DNA of 32,295 nucleotides from Acidimicrobiaceae bacterium (lineage in GTDB: Bacteria; Actinomycetota; Acidimicrobiia; Acidimicrobiales; RAAP-2), in contig PLZP01000114.1 of the NCBI GenBank assembly GCA_003152215.1, positions 5,206 to 37,500 on the forward strand, in the 5' to 3' direction. The translations under genes were made by a program, and so were the position numbers. The notes under the pieces are model-generated. The model was not told the DNA's origin, did not search any database, and saw only the letters and a list, made by a program, of their open reading frames with translations. Positions 22,939-31,588 of this stretch are shown here, piece after piece. Each line of letters begins with the position of its first letter. Within the stretch, counting starts at the first letter, position 1.

Positions 22939-23663
22939 CGGTCTTTCTTGTCGGCGCCGGCCCCGGGGACGCCGATCTCTTGACGGTTCGCGCCGCGCGC
23001 CTGCTTGCACGGGCCGATGTCGTCGTGCACGATCGATTGGTCGAGCGTTCCGTCTTGGAACTTGCCAACAGCAACGCTGACCTCATCGACGTCGGCAAGG
23101 CGCCCGGCGCCTTCACCTCGCAGTCGATCATCAATGACCTGCTCGTATCGCTCGGACAAAACTACGACTGCGTCGTTCGTCTTAAGGGCGGTGACCCCTT
23201 CGTGTTCGGTCGTGGCGGCGAAGAGATGATGGCGCTTCGTGAAGCGGGCGTCGCCTGCGACGTCGTGCCGGGCGTCACCTCGGCGTTCTCGGGTCCCCTG
23301 GCCGCGGGCATACCCGTGACCCATCGCACTCTTTCGCGTGGCGTCACCGTCGTCACCGGTCATCTGGCCAACGACGACGACGGATATTTTCGACGTCTCG
23401 CGAACCCCGACATCACGCTGGTCATCTTGATGGGTGTCGCTCGTCGCGACGCAATCGCGAGTCAACTGATCGAAGGAGGACTTTCTCGCGCCACACCGGT
23501 CGCGGTGATTGAGAACGCCTGGACGGAGCGTCAGCGCGAGACGCGCGCGACACTGACTGAGCTCGGCGTGCTCGACGTGGCATCGCCGGCGATCATCGTG
23601 ATCGGGCCGTGCGCCGCACTCTCGCTTCGCGATGTCCTTGTTGACACGAGGGCAATAACGTGA
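22935..23663 (+). CDS. cobA: uroporphyrinogen-III C-methyltransferase
   Basis: 242 residues, the single-domain SUMT size. FLVGAGPGDADLLTVRAARL at the N-terminus is the signature of tetrapyrrole methylases, VVRLKGGDPFVFGRGGEE near 76 is the second, and VVPGVTSAFSGPLAAGIPVTHR follows from about 108. It transfers two methyl groups from SAM to uroporphyrinogen III, giving precorrin-2, the first committed step to siroheme and cobalamin. Here the neighbours are the sulfite reductase and the precorrin-2 oxidase/chelatase, so the siroheme branch is meant. It overlaps both by 4 bp (GTGA at each end), so the three proteins are made from one message. Confidence 0.95.
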   Translation: MTVFLVGAGPGDADLLTVRAARLLARADVVVHDRLVERSVLELANSNADLIDVGKAPGAFTSQSIINDLLVSLGQNYDCVVRLKGGDPFVFGRGGEEMMALREAGVACDVVPGVTSAFSGPLAAGIPVTHRTLSRGVTVVTGHLANDDDGYFRRLANPDITLVILMGVARRDAIASQLIEGGLSRATPVAVIENAWTERQRETRATLTELGVLDVASPAIIVIGPCAALSLRDVLVDTRAIT

Positions 23664-24244
23664 GCATGTTGCCCCTGGCAATGAAGTTGTCCAACAAGCC
23701 GGTCTTGGTCGTCGGGGCTGGCCGCATCGGCACCGGGAAGGCAACGCTGCTCGTCGAAGCCGGCGCGCGCGTGACGATGATTTCGCGTGAGCAGTTGGCA
23801 CCACTCCCTCTCGGCCTCGCCTCCTACGAAGCCCGCGCGTATCGCCGAGGTGACCTCACGGGGTACGCCCTGGTGGTCTCCGCGACCGGTGACCCCGCCA
23901 TCAATGATCTGATCGTCGACGAAGCTCGAGCCCAAGGCATATGGCTGAACGTGGTCGACGATCCTGCGCGCTCGGACTTTTATTTCACGGCCGTGCATCG
24001 AGACGGCGAAGTGCTCGTCTCGGTCTCCACCGAAGGTGCATCGCCGGCGCTCGCGCAGGTCATCCGGACTCTCATCCGAGAACGGCTTCCCCGTCACCTT
24101 GGTTCGGTTGCGCGTCAACTTCGAGCTGAGCGTGCCGCACTGCACACGAGCGGCGATAGTACCGAGGGCGTCGACTGGAAGCCACGGATACACGAACTTC
24201 TCGAGGACGGCGATCCAATCAGCGGCGACAGCGTCCTTCACTAG
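23660..24244 (+). CDS. precorrin-2 dehydrogenase / sirohydrochlorin ferrochelatase (CysG N-domain, Met8-like)
   Basis: 194 residues. The N-terminal Rossmann motif VLVVGAGRIGTGKATLLVEA (from about residue 15) binds NAD. VSATGDPAINDLIVDEAR near 74, NVVDDPARSDFYFTAVHR near 95 and VSVSTEGASPALAQVIR near 118 follow the CysG-N/Met8 pattern. This enzyme oxidises precorrin-2 to sirohydrochlorin and may insert iron. With the upstream methyltransferase it completes siroheme for the sulfite reductase. The protein is short at the C-terminus relative to CysG's N half but similar to stand-alone actinobacterial versions. The start GTG 23660 overlaps the previous stop. No terminator follows; the next gene begins 60 bp on with its own ribosome binding site. 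Confidence 0.9.
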   Translation: MSMLPLAMKLSNKPVLVVGAGRIGTGKATLLVEAGARVTMISREQLAPLPLGLASYEARAYRRGDLTGYALVVSATGDPAINDLIVDEARAQGIWLNVVDDPARSDFYFTAVHRDGEVLVSVSTEGASPALAQVIRTLIRERLPRHLGSVARQLRAERAALHTSGDSTEGVDWKPRIHELLEDGDPISGDSVLH

Positions 24245-24304
24245 AGTGACCGGAGATTGTCCAAACTGAGACGACAGTCATCGCAACACTGACGAAGGAG
24301 TGCC

Positions 24305-25357
24305 GTGACTGATCGAGTGCTCGTCACCGGCGCGACCGGCTTCATTGCGCAGCACTGCATTCTGCAACTCCTCGAGGCCGGTTACCTCGTGCGAGGAACC
24401 GCACGCTCCTCGGATCGCACCCACGAGATCATGGACATTCTTGAGCCGCACCTCAGCGAAGCCGGCAAAGTCCGCCTGCCCGGCTTTGACGTGGTCGTCG
24501 CGGACCTCACGAGTGATGAAGGGTGGAATGAATCGATGTCGGACTGTCGCTACGTGCTGCACGTCGCGAGCCCCCTCCCTCGCTCGGCCCCGAAGAACGA
24601 CGACGAACTCGTCGTACCGGCACGCGACGGCACACTTCGTGTTCTTCGTGCCGCGAACGAGGCCGGTGTAGAGCGCGTCGTGCTGACGTCATCGATAAGT
24701 GCCATTGTTTACGGCAACGACCGTTCGAGAACCTTCGATGAGTCGGACTGGACGAACCTGCACGGCAAACGAATCGGCGCCTACGACAAGTCCAAGACGA
24801 TCGCAGAGCGAGCAGCGTGGAGCTTCATCGACGCACTCGGTGCCGACGCCACTCTGCAGCTCGTCGTCATCAATCCTGGGCTGGTGCTCGGTCCCTTGTT
24901 GTCGCCGGACTGGGGGACCTCGGGCGAACTCGTCAAACGCATCATCGACCATGACGTTCCCGCGATCCCCGACATCTCGCTCGCCATGGTTGACGTCCGT
25001 GACGTGGCGAGTGCGCACGTGAGCGCACTGACAACGCCCGAGGCGGCGGGGCAACGCTTCATCTGCGCCGAAGCGAACCACTCGATGATGGAGGTCGCGG
25101 TCATCCTTGAACGGCATTTAGGCCCACTGGGCTACAAGATTCCTACGAAGCGACTTCCCTCGATCGCCGTCCGCGCGATGGCGCTCCTTGACAAAACGGT
25201 TCGACTGGCGATGAACGATCTTGGCACGTCGCAGAACGTGAAGAACGAACGGATCCGCACGGTGTTACGATGGTCACCGAGGAATCTCGACGAGATGAGC
25301 ACCTCGATGGCCGATTCAATGATTCACTACGGGGTGGTGGCGGCAATCAAGAAATAA
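24305..25357 (+). CDS. NAD(P)-dependent extended SDR, dihydroflavonol reductase-like
   Basis: 350 residues. VLVTGATGFIAQHC at residue 5 is the TGxxGxxx coenzyme loop of extended short-chain dehydrogenases, TARSS near 32 follows the second strand, and VLHVASPLP near 83 and VVLTSSISAI near 122 are core strands. YDKSK near 160 is the catalytic YxxxK, and VINPGLVLGP near 188 is typical of the cinnamoyl-CoA/dihydroflavonol reductase group. It reduces or oxidises a carbonyl with NAD(P)H; the substrate is unknown. The start is GTG 24305 with AAGGAG five bases upstream. It could be co-transcribed with the siroheme genes (60-bp gap) or stand alone. Confidence 0.9.
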   Translation: MTDRVLVTGATGFIAQHCILQLLEAGYLVRGTARSSDRTHEIMDILEPHLSEAGKVRLPGFDVVVADLTSDEGWNESMSDCRYVLHVASPLPRSAPKNDDELVVPARDGTLRVLRAANEAGVERVVLTSSISAIVYGNDRSRTFDESDWTNLHGKRIGAYDKSKTIAERAAWSFIDALGADATLQLVVINPGLVLGPLLSPDWGTSGELVKRIIDHDVPAIPDISLAMVDVRDVASAHVSALTTPEAAGQRFICAEANHSMMEVAVILERHLGPLGYKIPTKRLPSIAVRAMALLDKTVRLAMNDLGTSQNVKNERIRTVLRWSPRNLDEMSTSMADSMIHYGVVAAIKK

Positions 25358-25451
25358 CCTTCGCATCGTCGGGTCTTGGGTTATCCACCGTTGAGGCGAA
25401 TGGGACCGGTCGAAAACACCCGCTCGTCGCCAACAGGTAACGTCGAGGACT

Positions 25452-26228
25452 ATGTCGCCGGGCACCGAATTACCGCTCCTCGCCCTTGAACACGTCTCCG
25501 TCCATTTCGAAGGACTGCGGGCACTCGACGATGTCTCCTTCGACGTCTCGTCTGGAGAGATCGTTGGGCTCATTGGACCCAACGGCGCCGGCAAGACCAC
25601 TGCATTCAACGTGGCGTGCGGCTTCGTAAAGCCCAACGAAGGTCACGTTCACTACCCCACCGCAAAGAAATCAAATCTTCGACCGAATCAGCTGGTGCAC
25701 GCCGGCGTCGCGCGCACCCTTCAGGGCGTCGGTCTGTTTCCGCACTGCAGCGTGCTGGAGAACGTGATGGCTGGAGGGCATCTTCGCCCGAGCGGCGGCT
25801 TCTTTGCCAGCTTCTTGTCGTTGCCAATTGAGGTCCGATCGGAACGGGCACTGCGCAGCGACGCGTTGGCCATGCTCGAACGACTCAACATCGCCGATAT
25901 GGCGACCCGCCTCCCTTCCGCGATTCCTTACGGCATCGCAAAGAAGGTCTCCGTGGCGCGCGCGCTCATGAGCGAGCCCACGTTGCTGATGCTCGACGAG
26001 CCGGCGTCGGGCCTCGACGAGGCCGAACTCGATGACTTTGCTCGGCTCATCGTGGAACTGCGTTCGTCAATGGGCGTGCTACTCGTCGAGCACGACATGG
26101 AGTTCGTCATGCCGCTCGTGAATCGACTCGTAGTACTCAACTTTGGTCAAGTCATTGCGAGCGGATCGCCATCGGAGGTTCGTGAGGACGAAGCGGTCAT
26201 CGAGGCCTACCTCGGGGTTGCCGAATGA
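25452..26228 (+). CDS. livG: branched-chain amino acid-type ABC transporter ATPase, LivG
   Basis: 258 residues. Walker A GPNGAGKTT is near residue 39, the signature is in the form AIPYGIAKKVSVARAL near 158, and Walker B LLMLDEPASGLD is near 180 with LLVEHDM near 213 giving the H-loop His. The KPNEGHVHYP insert after Walker A and the VARTLQGVGLFP Q-loop region fit LivG rather than LivF. IPYG replaces the usual LSYG but such variants are frequent in actinobacterial LivG. It powers uptake of leucine-type amino acids or other small hydrophobic substrates. The ATG 25452 has GAGGA only three bases upstream, which is too close, and TAACGT eight bases upstream, so it may be leaderless. It overlaps livF by 4 bp. 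Confidence 0.9.
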   Translation: MSPGTELPLLALEHVSVHFEGLRALDDVSFDVSSGEIVGLIGPNGAGKTTAFNVACGFVKPNEGHVHYPTAKKSNLRPNQLVHAGVARTLQGVGLFPHCSVLENVMAGGHLRPSGGFFASFLSLPIEVRSERALRSDALAMLERLNIADMATRLPSAIPYGIAKKVSVARALMSEPTLLMLDEPASGLDEAELDDFARLIVELRSSMGVLLVEHDMEFVMPLVNRLVVLNFGQVIASGSPSEVREDEAVIEAYLGVAE

Positions 26229-26932
26229 TCGCTATCGACAATCTGTCGGTCTCTTTTGGCGCGGTGCAGGCACTTCGTGACGTGACCTTCCGAGCCGAGA
26301 CGGGACAGATCACCGCGGTCCTCGGCGCGAATGGCGCCGGCAAAACCACGTTGCTGCGCACCGTCAGCGGTCTGAAGGAACCCAAGTCGGGCACAATTGC
26401 CATGGACGGGCAGGCGCTCGTGCATAGGAAGACCGAAGACATCGCCCGCATGGGCGTCGGCCACGTCCCCGAGGGTCGCGGCGTGATTGGCGAATTCACC
26501 GTCGAAGAGAACCTCCGACTCGGCGCCATGACGGCCAAGGTCAATCTCAAGAGCGGCCTCGAGGAACAGTATGATCAGTTCCCGGTCCTCGGCGAACGGC
26601 GAAAGCAGCACGCTGCCAAACTCTCTGGCGGTGAACGTCAGATGCTCGCCATGGCCCGGGCCCTGATTGCGAAACCTTCGGTGCTCTTACTCGACGAGCC
26701 CTCGCTCGGACTCGCTCCCCTCGTGACCGCACAATTGATGCACACCATCCGATCGCTCTGTGAGACGAACGACCTCACCGTGATCCTCGTGGAGCAGAAC
26801 GCCTCGTCGGCGCTGCGGATTGCCCATCGAGCGGTGGTGCTCCACGTGGGCCACGTCGTCGCGAACGACGAAGCATCCGTGGTCGCCGGTGACGAGAACC
26901 TCCGCCAGTACTACTTGGGATTGGTGGAGTGA
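26225..26932 (+). CDS. livF: branched-chain amino acid-type ABC transporter ATPase, LivF
   Basis: 235 residues, the LivF size. Walker A LGANGAGKTTLLRT is near residue 34, the Q-loop region GVGHVPEGRGVIGEFTVEENL near 77, the signature LSGGERQMLAMARA near 136, Walker B LLLDEPSLGLAP near 156 and ILVEQNASSAL near 188. PEGRxxF-like sequences and EQN (in place of the usual EHD) are hallmarks of LivF. It forms the ATPase heterodimer with LivG at the cytoplasmic face of the LivHM permease. The ATG overlaps the livG stop by 4 bp and its stop overlaps the livH start (GTGA), as expected for a coupled transporter operon. Confidence 0.95.
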   Translation: MIAIDNLSVSFGAVQALRDVTFRAETGQITAVLGANGAGKTTLLRTVSGLKEPKSGTIAMDGQALVHRKTEDIARMGVGHVPEGRGVIGEFTVEENLRLGAMTAKVNLKSGLEEQYDQFPVLGERRKQHAAKLSGGERQMLAMARALIAKPSVLLLDEPSLGLAPLVTAQLMHTIRSLCETNDLTVILVEQNASSALRIAHRAVVLHVGHVVANDEASVVAGDENLRQYYLGLVE

Positions 26933-27831
26933 TGGACGCGTTCCTCACCTCGCGCATCATCGCCGACGTACTCGGCGGACTCACCAACGGCGTTATCTAC
27001 GGTATGGTGGCCCTCAGTCTGGTCCTCATCTGGCGCTCAACCGGAGTGCTGAACTTCGCCCAAGGCGCCATGCCGATGTTTGCGACGTACGTGGGCTTCG
27101 CGCTTCTCTCGTACCACTTCGGTTACTGGGCTTGCGCGGTGGCAGCACTCATCGTCGGCCTTGCCGTGGGCGGACTCACCGAACGACTCGTCGTACGTGG
27201 TCTCTACGGGAAACCGGAAATCAATCCCATCGTGGTCATGGTCGGATTCCTGATCGTTCTCGAAGCAGTCGCGGCCGCCATCTGGTCATCGTTCCCGCGT
27301 AGTCTGCCCAGCCCCTTCTCTTCCATTGACTGGCAACTCGGCGGCCACCCCGTTTCGCTCTCGCCGTTCACGGTCTACGAGATCGGCGCTTCGATTGTCG
27401 TGATGCTCTTGGTGGCGGCCCTCTTTCGATTCACGAATCTCGGACTGCAATTGCGCGCCTCGGCGCTGGCGCCCGAAGTCTCTCGCCTCTTGGGTGTTCG
27501 CGTCGGTCGTTTGCTCACGCTCGGGTGGATGTTGTCCACGGCCGTTGGTGTGGTCACGACGATCCTTGTCTCGTCGAATTTCTTTACGGGGCTCACGCCA
27601 CAGGTAAACGATGGCATCTTCGCCTTCGGGTTCATCGCCGCGGCCGTCGGTGGACTGGAAAGTCCCGTTGGAGCGATCGTGGCGGGAGTCTCCCTGGGTA
27701 TCATCCTCCAGTTCGTTCAGGACTACCTCAACTCGAATGCCCAGATCATCGTGGCGCTCGTCGTCTTGATCGTTGCGTTGATGGTCCGACCCAACGGTGT
27801 CTTCACGAAGAGTTCTTTGAGGCGAGTGTGA
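26929..27831 (+). CDS. livH: branched-chain amino acid-type ABC transporter permease, LivH
   Basis: 300 residues, about eight membrane helices. GLTNGVIYGMVALSLVLIW near 17 and STGVLNFAQGAMPMFATYVG near 38 are the LivH signature, and LRASALAPEVSRLLGVRVGR near 175 is the conserved cytoplasmic EAA-like coupling loop contacting the ATPases. FGFIAAAVGGLESPVGAIVAG near 230 is the second conserved stretch. It forms half of the membrane channel with LivM. The start is GTG 26929, overlapping the livF stop, or ATG 26932 with the same frame. Its stop overlaps the livM ATG by one base (TGATG). Confidence 0.93.
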   Translation: MMDAFLTSRIIADVLGGLTNGVIYGMVALSLVLIWRSTGVLNFAQGAMPMFATYVGFALLSYHFGYWACAVAALIVGLAVGGLTERLVVRGLYGKPEINPIVVMVGFLIVLEAVAAAIWSSFPRSLPSPFSSIDWQLGGHPVSLSPFTVYEIGASIVVMLLVAALFRFTNLGLQLRASALAPEVSRLLGVRVGRLLTLGWMLSTAVGVVTTILVSSNFFTGLTPQVNDGIFAFGFIAAAVGGLESPVGAIVAGVSLGIILQFVQDYLNSNAQIIVALVVLIVALMVRPNGVFTKSSLRRV

Positions 27832-29033
27832 TGAAAATCGAAGTGGTTCGTCGTCGATTTGCGGTGTCCGTGGCCCTCATCATCATCGCGACGGTCGTCG
27901 CATTTCTGATTGCTCCAACGACCCACAACGGCGTCGCGATCGCCATCGTCCTCGACGTCGCGGTGGCGTGCGTCGCCACGCTCACTCTCCCGGGACTTCG
28001 ATCGAGCCACCCCGTGGTTGCACGGGCCGCACTGAGCATGCTTGGCGTCGTTGTCGTACTCTTCGTGGCCTTCTTCTTGCCATCGGCCAGCGACTTCAAT
28101 CTGGCCACCGGCGCGGCCATGTCGATTGTGTTACTCGGACTCTCATTCCTGACGGGCGCTTCGGGTCAAATCTCGCTCGGCAACAGCGCCTTCATGGGTG
28201 TCGGCGCATTCACGATGGCAATTTGGGCCAACCACCACGCCACGACCCCGATCTTCATCACGTTGCTCATTTCCGTCGTGGCCGGTGCACTCGTCGGACT
28301 GCTGCTCGGAATGCCCGCGACACGACTACGCGGACCGTACCTCGCGGGGATGACGCTTGCGTTCGCCGTGGCGTTCACGGCAATCCTCGGGGAGTTCAGC
28401 TCCTGGACCGGCGGCGACTCGGGCCTGCAACTGCCCTCGGAGGCGAGACCACCGCACTGGTTGGTCTCGCTCTTTCATTCGGGCGCGTCGCCGCTCACGA
28501 CGAGCACGCTCTGGTTGACCGAAATCTCCATCGTGGTCGCCGGCGTGGCGTTCTTCTTCATGGCCAACCTCTTCGCGAGCCGCACGGGCCGCGCCATGCG
28601 ACTGATTCGTGACAACGATGTCGCCGCGGAGCTCGTCGGCATCTCGCTGCCGAGAGCGCGCGTCATTGCGTTCGTCGTCTCATCGGCCTACGCCGCATTG
28701 GGCGGTGCGCTGTGGACGCTGATTGACAACTCCGTCTCGCCGCCGACCTATTCCTTCGCTCTTTCGGTCACAATCCTCTCGTTGATTGTCATTGGCGGCA
28801 TCGGCACGATTTCGGGTGCGCTCATCGGTGGCATTATCTACGCCTACTCCACGAACGTCATCTCGTGGATCGTCAATCAGACCGGTCTCAACCCTCAGGG
28901 CAACTTCGCCAGCCAGTTGAACGGCATAATCTTCGGCGGCCTTCTGATCTTGACGATGCTCTTCGCACCGCTCGGTATCGCAGGAGCGGTGCGACATTTC
29001 TGGCACCGCGCCCGCAATCGGTCGTCGGGGTGA
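27831..29033 (+). CDS. livM: branched-chain amino acid-type ABC transporter permease, LivM
   Basis: 400 residues with about ten hydrophobic segments. GASGQISLGNSAFMGVGAF near 107 is the LivM motif. RDNDVAAELVGISLPRARVIAF near 258 is the conserved coupling loop, followed by SSAYAALGGALW and IGGIGTISGALIGG near 320. The first 80 residues carry two or three extra helices before the core. The start is ATG 27831, overlapping the livH stop; the open frame continues upstream to 27525 only as shadow inside livH. It partners LivH. The stop at 29031-29033 is directly followed by a predicted promoter for the binding-protein gene. Confidence 0.93.
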   Translation: MKIEVVRRRFAVSVALIIIATVVAFLIAPTTHNGVAIAIVLDVAVACVATLTLPGLRSSHPVVARAALSMLGVVVVLFVAFFLPSASDFNLATGAAMSIVLLGLSFLTGASGQISLGNSAFMGVGAFTMAIWANHHATTPIFITLLISVVAGALVGLLLGMPATRLRGPYLAGMTLAFAVAFTAILGEFSSWTGGDSGLQLPSEARPPHWLVSLFHSGASPLTTSTLWLTEISIVVAGVAFFFMANLFASRTGRAMRLIRDNDVAAELVGISLPRARVIAFVVSSAYAALGGALWTLIDNSVSPPTYSFALSVTILSLIVIGGIGTISGALIGGIIYAYSTNVISWIVNQTGLNPQGNFASQLNGIIFGGLLILTMLFAPLGIAGAVRHFWHRARNRSSG

Positions 29034-29034
29034 C

Positions 29035-29063
29035 TTGCAACGGCCCTTGGCGACGCCTACTCT
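29035..29063 (+). promoter_or_regulatory. predicted promoter for the substrate-binding protein gene
   Basis: TTGCAA (29035-29040), 17 bases, TACTCT (29058-29063). It starts two bases after the livM stop and would give a leader of about 28 nt that includes the AGGGAG ribosome binding site. A separate promoter would let the binding protein be made in excess over the permease. Confidence 0.55.
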
Positions 29064-29097
29064 GCCGTTAAGAGTTCTATATCAGGGAGAAAACAAG

Positions 29098-30447
29098 ATG
29101 GTAAAAACCACAACGCGTCGCGTGACGATTTCAGGCACGGCGCTTCTGCTGTGTTTGGGTCTGGTCACCGCTGGCAGTTCCATCGTCTCGGCAGGCGCGG
29201 CTGTTAAGAAGACGCCGGGCGTGACGGCCAAGCAAATCACGATCGGCGCCACTGAGCCCGTGACGGGAATTGCATCGGCGGGTTACAACCAGGTCGCCAA
29301 GGCCGCCAACGCCGTGTTCAAGTACGTGAACGCACGCGGAGGGATCTACGGGCGCAAGATCAAGTACGTCATCAAGGACGACTGCTACGGCACGCCGGGC
29401 TTTGGTTGCACCGGAGTTCCCAACACCGCCACCCAGACCCACTCGCTGCTCGGCCTACCCGTCTTCGCGACAGTCGCCTCGCTCGGCACGCCCACTCAGG
29501 ACACGGTCCGCGCATTGCTGAAGGGCGACGGCGTTCCTCAGTTGTTCGTAGCCTCGGGCTCACTGGACTGGAACAACCCGCACCAGTACCCGGGCCTATT
29601 CGGTTGGCAGCCCAGCTACAACGAAGAGAGCAAGATCTTCGCCAAGTACATCAAGGCCACGTTCCCCACCGCCAACGTCTGCTTCCTCGGACAGGGCGAC
29701 GACTTCGGAACTGACGGCTTGGCTGGACTCATCGCCGGTGGTGTGACGCCGTCCGACGAGCAGCTTTACTCGGTAGGCGCACTGGTCACCTCGAGCGGTG
29801 CCTCCATTGCTCCCTACATTCAGCGATTCGACACGGACAAGTGCACGATTGTGGTGCTCGACTCAATTCCTGGTGCCACCGACGCCGCTCTCGGCGCCGC
29901 CCTCCAGTTGGGTTACTCGCCGCAATGGGTCATCTCGAGCGTTGGCTCAGACCCCCAGACGGTTGACGCGCCGTTCGTTGGCAAGGTTCCGACCGACCCA
30001 GAGCAGGGTGCCATTAGCTTCAGCTACCTGCCCACGACGACCACGTCGAGCCCATGGATTCCTTGGATCTACAAAGTCATCAAGGCCGACCCGGCTGACT
30101 TCCCTGGCTTCACCTCCTCGAGTGTCTTGAACGGCGACATCGCCTATGGCGCTGCCATCGGTGTGGCGTTCGTCGAAGCGCTGAAGGCCACTGGAAAGAA
30201 CCTGACCCGCGCGGGCTTCTTGCACACGCTGCAGACGACCGTGTTCAGCCAGACACCTTCGCTGGTGCCGCTGAGCTACACGAACAGCAACCACCAGGGT
30301 CTCAATGGCGGCTACCTCACGACCGTCATCAGTGACGCCGCCCAGAAGCCAATTACGGGCACCGTGTACACCACCGACAGTTCAACGACCGGACCGGTCA
30401 CCGTGGCGAAGAAGTTGAGCGCCGGTATTCCCGCCTGGATCAAGTAG
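29098..30447 (+). CDS. branched-chain amino acid-type ABC transporter substrate-binding protein
   Basis: 449 residues. A Sec signal peptide (MVKTTTRRVTISG, then a hydrophobic run) ends near SAGA, residues 30-35. There is no lipobox, so the protein seems secreted or anchored some other way. The mature part is a periplasmic-binding-protein type I fold: ITIGATEPVTG near 44, VNARGGIYGRKIKYVIKDD near 76 (the classic LivJ-like segment) and VATVASLGTPT near 120. Aromatic and Cys residues (DDCYG, FGCTG) near 94-104 may form a disulfide. The start is ATG 29098 with AGGGAG nine bases before; a longer frame to 29035 has no such site. It is the last gene of the liv operon, followed by a strong hairpin. 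Ligand unknown; amino acids, amides or aromatic acids are possible. Confidence 0.92.
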   Translation: MVKTTTRRVTISGTALLLCLGLVTAGSSIVSAGAAVKKTPGVTAKQITIGATEPVTGIASAGYNQVAKAANAVFKYVNARGGIYGRKIKYVIKDDCYGTPGFGCTGVPNTATQTHSLLGLPVFATVASLGTPTQDTVRALLKGDGVPQLFVASGSLDWNNPHQYPGLFGWQPSYNEESKIFAKYIKATFPTANVCFLGQGDDFGTDGLAGLIAGGVTPSDEQLYSVGALVTSSGASIAPYIQRFDTDKCTIVVLDSIPGATDAALGAALQLGYSPQWVISSVGSDPQTVDAPFVGKVPTDPEQGAISFSYLPTTTTSSPWIPWIYKVIKADPADFPGFTSSSVLNGDIAYGAAIGVAFVEALKATGKNLTRAGFLHTLQTTVFSQTPSLVPLSYTNSNHQGLNGGYLTTVISDAAQKPITGTVYTTDSSTTGPVTVAKKLSAGIPAWIK

Positions 30448-30745
30448 CACGTTTCGTGATCAACACAATCGACCCCGGTGCGCAGCGCCGGGGTCGATTG
30501 TGTATGACGGCTTGGCGCAGCACGGGTAACGCATCACAAAGTGATCTGCGCAGCTAGTGACCCGCCATCGAAGCCTGCGATCCGAGTTGTATCGCGACGC
30601 TCGTCTGATGGGTAATATCGAGGCCGCCTCACACGGTCCCCTGGCGTACGGCAAACGCTACGCCCGCCGAAAGGTCTACGCGAGGACCAACTCGTACACT
30701 CGTTCGATCCTTCGCTCGATCTCACTGAGTAAATAGCGACCCGTC
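30448..30745. other. convergent intergenic region after the liv operon
   Basis: Besides the perfect terminator hairpin, it contains a two-tier inverted repeat (GCGCAG 30515-30520 with CTGCGC 30546-30551, inner ATCAC/GTGAT around AAA at 30533-30545). The remaining 190 bp show no convincing gene; a 42-codon plus-strand frame at 30608-30736 lacks a ribosome binding site. No tRNA was recognised. Confidence 0.6.
30463..30503. terminator. perfect 16-bp hairpin after the liv operon
   Basis: The arms 30463-30478 (ACACAATCGACCCCGG) and 30488-30503 are exact reverse complements with a 9-base loop, 16 nt after the substrate-binding protein stop. No long T-run follows, which is common for actinobacterial terminators. 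Being perfect, it can act on either strand. Confidence 0.8.
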
Positions 30746-31528
30746 TCAGAACTTGCGCGCAACGAGATACATGCCGGCCTGAGGGATGCGCAGCGGTCCG
30801 CTTCGTTCGATGTCACGATGGAGTCGTTCCAGCGCGTCGCGCTGAGCGACGGCGTCAAAGCCCGGCACCGTCCATGGCACCATCGCGAGGTACCACACCA
30901 GTGCACCCACGTCGTGAAAGTTCACGGTCTGCATCGATGCGTCCGACTCGATCACGTCCATTCCCCCGCGCGTGACTTGCGCGCGCAGCATCTCGAGCGT
31001 GAGCGCTGGCAGTGTCGACTGCGGTGCGTCAAACAGAGTTCGGAACTCTCGAAAGAGACCATCCCCCACTTGTTGGGTCGCGAAGTGTCCTCCGCGGTCC
31101 AGGACCCGTGCGACGTCGCTGGCGTTAAAGGATTCGTGTCGACAACAGACGAGGTGAAACGCCCCGTCGTCGAAGGGCAGCGACGCGAGGACCTCGTCGT
31201 CGAACTGGTCGTTGTTATCGGCGACGTCATCAACTTCGCGAACCTCCACGTCGAGCGGTTCGAGACGACGTCGCGCGACGACCACGTTCGGAGGCCACGC
31301 CTCGGTCGCCACCGTCCGCGCGGGACGCAACGCCAACTGCGCCAACCACTCACCCCCACCGGTGCCGAGGTCCAAGAGGTCGGGCGACGTTCGCGCCAGT
31401 CCCGAGACAATGTTCGAAAAGTCCCAGGGAAGATCGTCCGTCGTGATTCGATTCGCGAGCCACGTGAAGTCCCAACCCTGCGTTGGATGTTGTTCGGCTT
31501 CGTGAAGCAATTCAAAGAAGTCCGTCAC
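30746..31528 (-). CDS. class I SAM-dependent methyltransferase
   Basis: 260 residues. Motif I LLDLGTGGGEWLAQL near 50 binds SAM, VATEAWPPNVVVARRRL near 72 is the second strand region, and LPFDDGAFHLVCCRHESF near 116 with VLDRGGHFATQQVG near 143 are motifs for the later strands. This is the ordinary seven-strand fold. The acceptor is unknown. The C-terminus, ending YLVARKF, is complete. The start is GTG 31528 with GAGGAG five bases before it. It follows the carboxyltransferase gene by 60 bp in the same direction and may be in its operon. Confidence 0.9.
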   Translation of the reverse strand: MTDFFELLHEAEQHPTQGWDFTWLANRITTDDLPWDFSNIVSGLARTSPDLLDLGTGGGEWLAQLALRPARTVATEAWPPNVVVARRRLEPLDVEVREVDDVADNNDQFDDEVLASLPFDDGAFHLVCCRHESFNASDVARVLDRGGHFATQQVGDGLFREFRTLFDAPQSTLPALTLEMLRAQVTRGGMDVIESDASMQTVNFHDVGALVWYLAMVPWTVPGFDAVAQRDALERLHRDIERSGPLRIPQAGMYLVARKF

Positions 31529-31588
31529 GTCGCTCCTCTCAGGGCATCCTCGCGACGCCTGGGAACACGTCAGGAGACCGGTCGAAAC

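Noticed and set aside
22761..23804. Minus-strand open frame of 347 codons
   Set aside because: Antisense to the uroporphyrinogen methyltransferase gene, which is certain from its motifs.
27525..27830. 102-codon extension of livM
   Set aside because: It lies entirely inside livH; ATG 27831 overlaps the livH stop and begins a normal LivM sequence.
30533..30545. ATCAC-AAA-GTGAT as a CRP-type operator
   Set aside because: The half-sites are in the opposite arrangement to TGTGA-N6-TCACA and the spacing is wrong; more likely part of a hairpin.
30608..30736. 42-codon plus-strand small basic protein
   Set aside because: No ribosome binding site, no convincing promoter, and it lies downstream of the liv terminator; not supportable.
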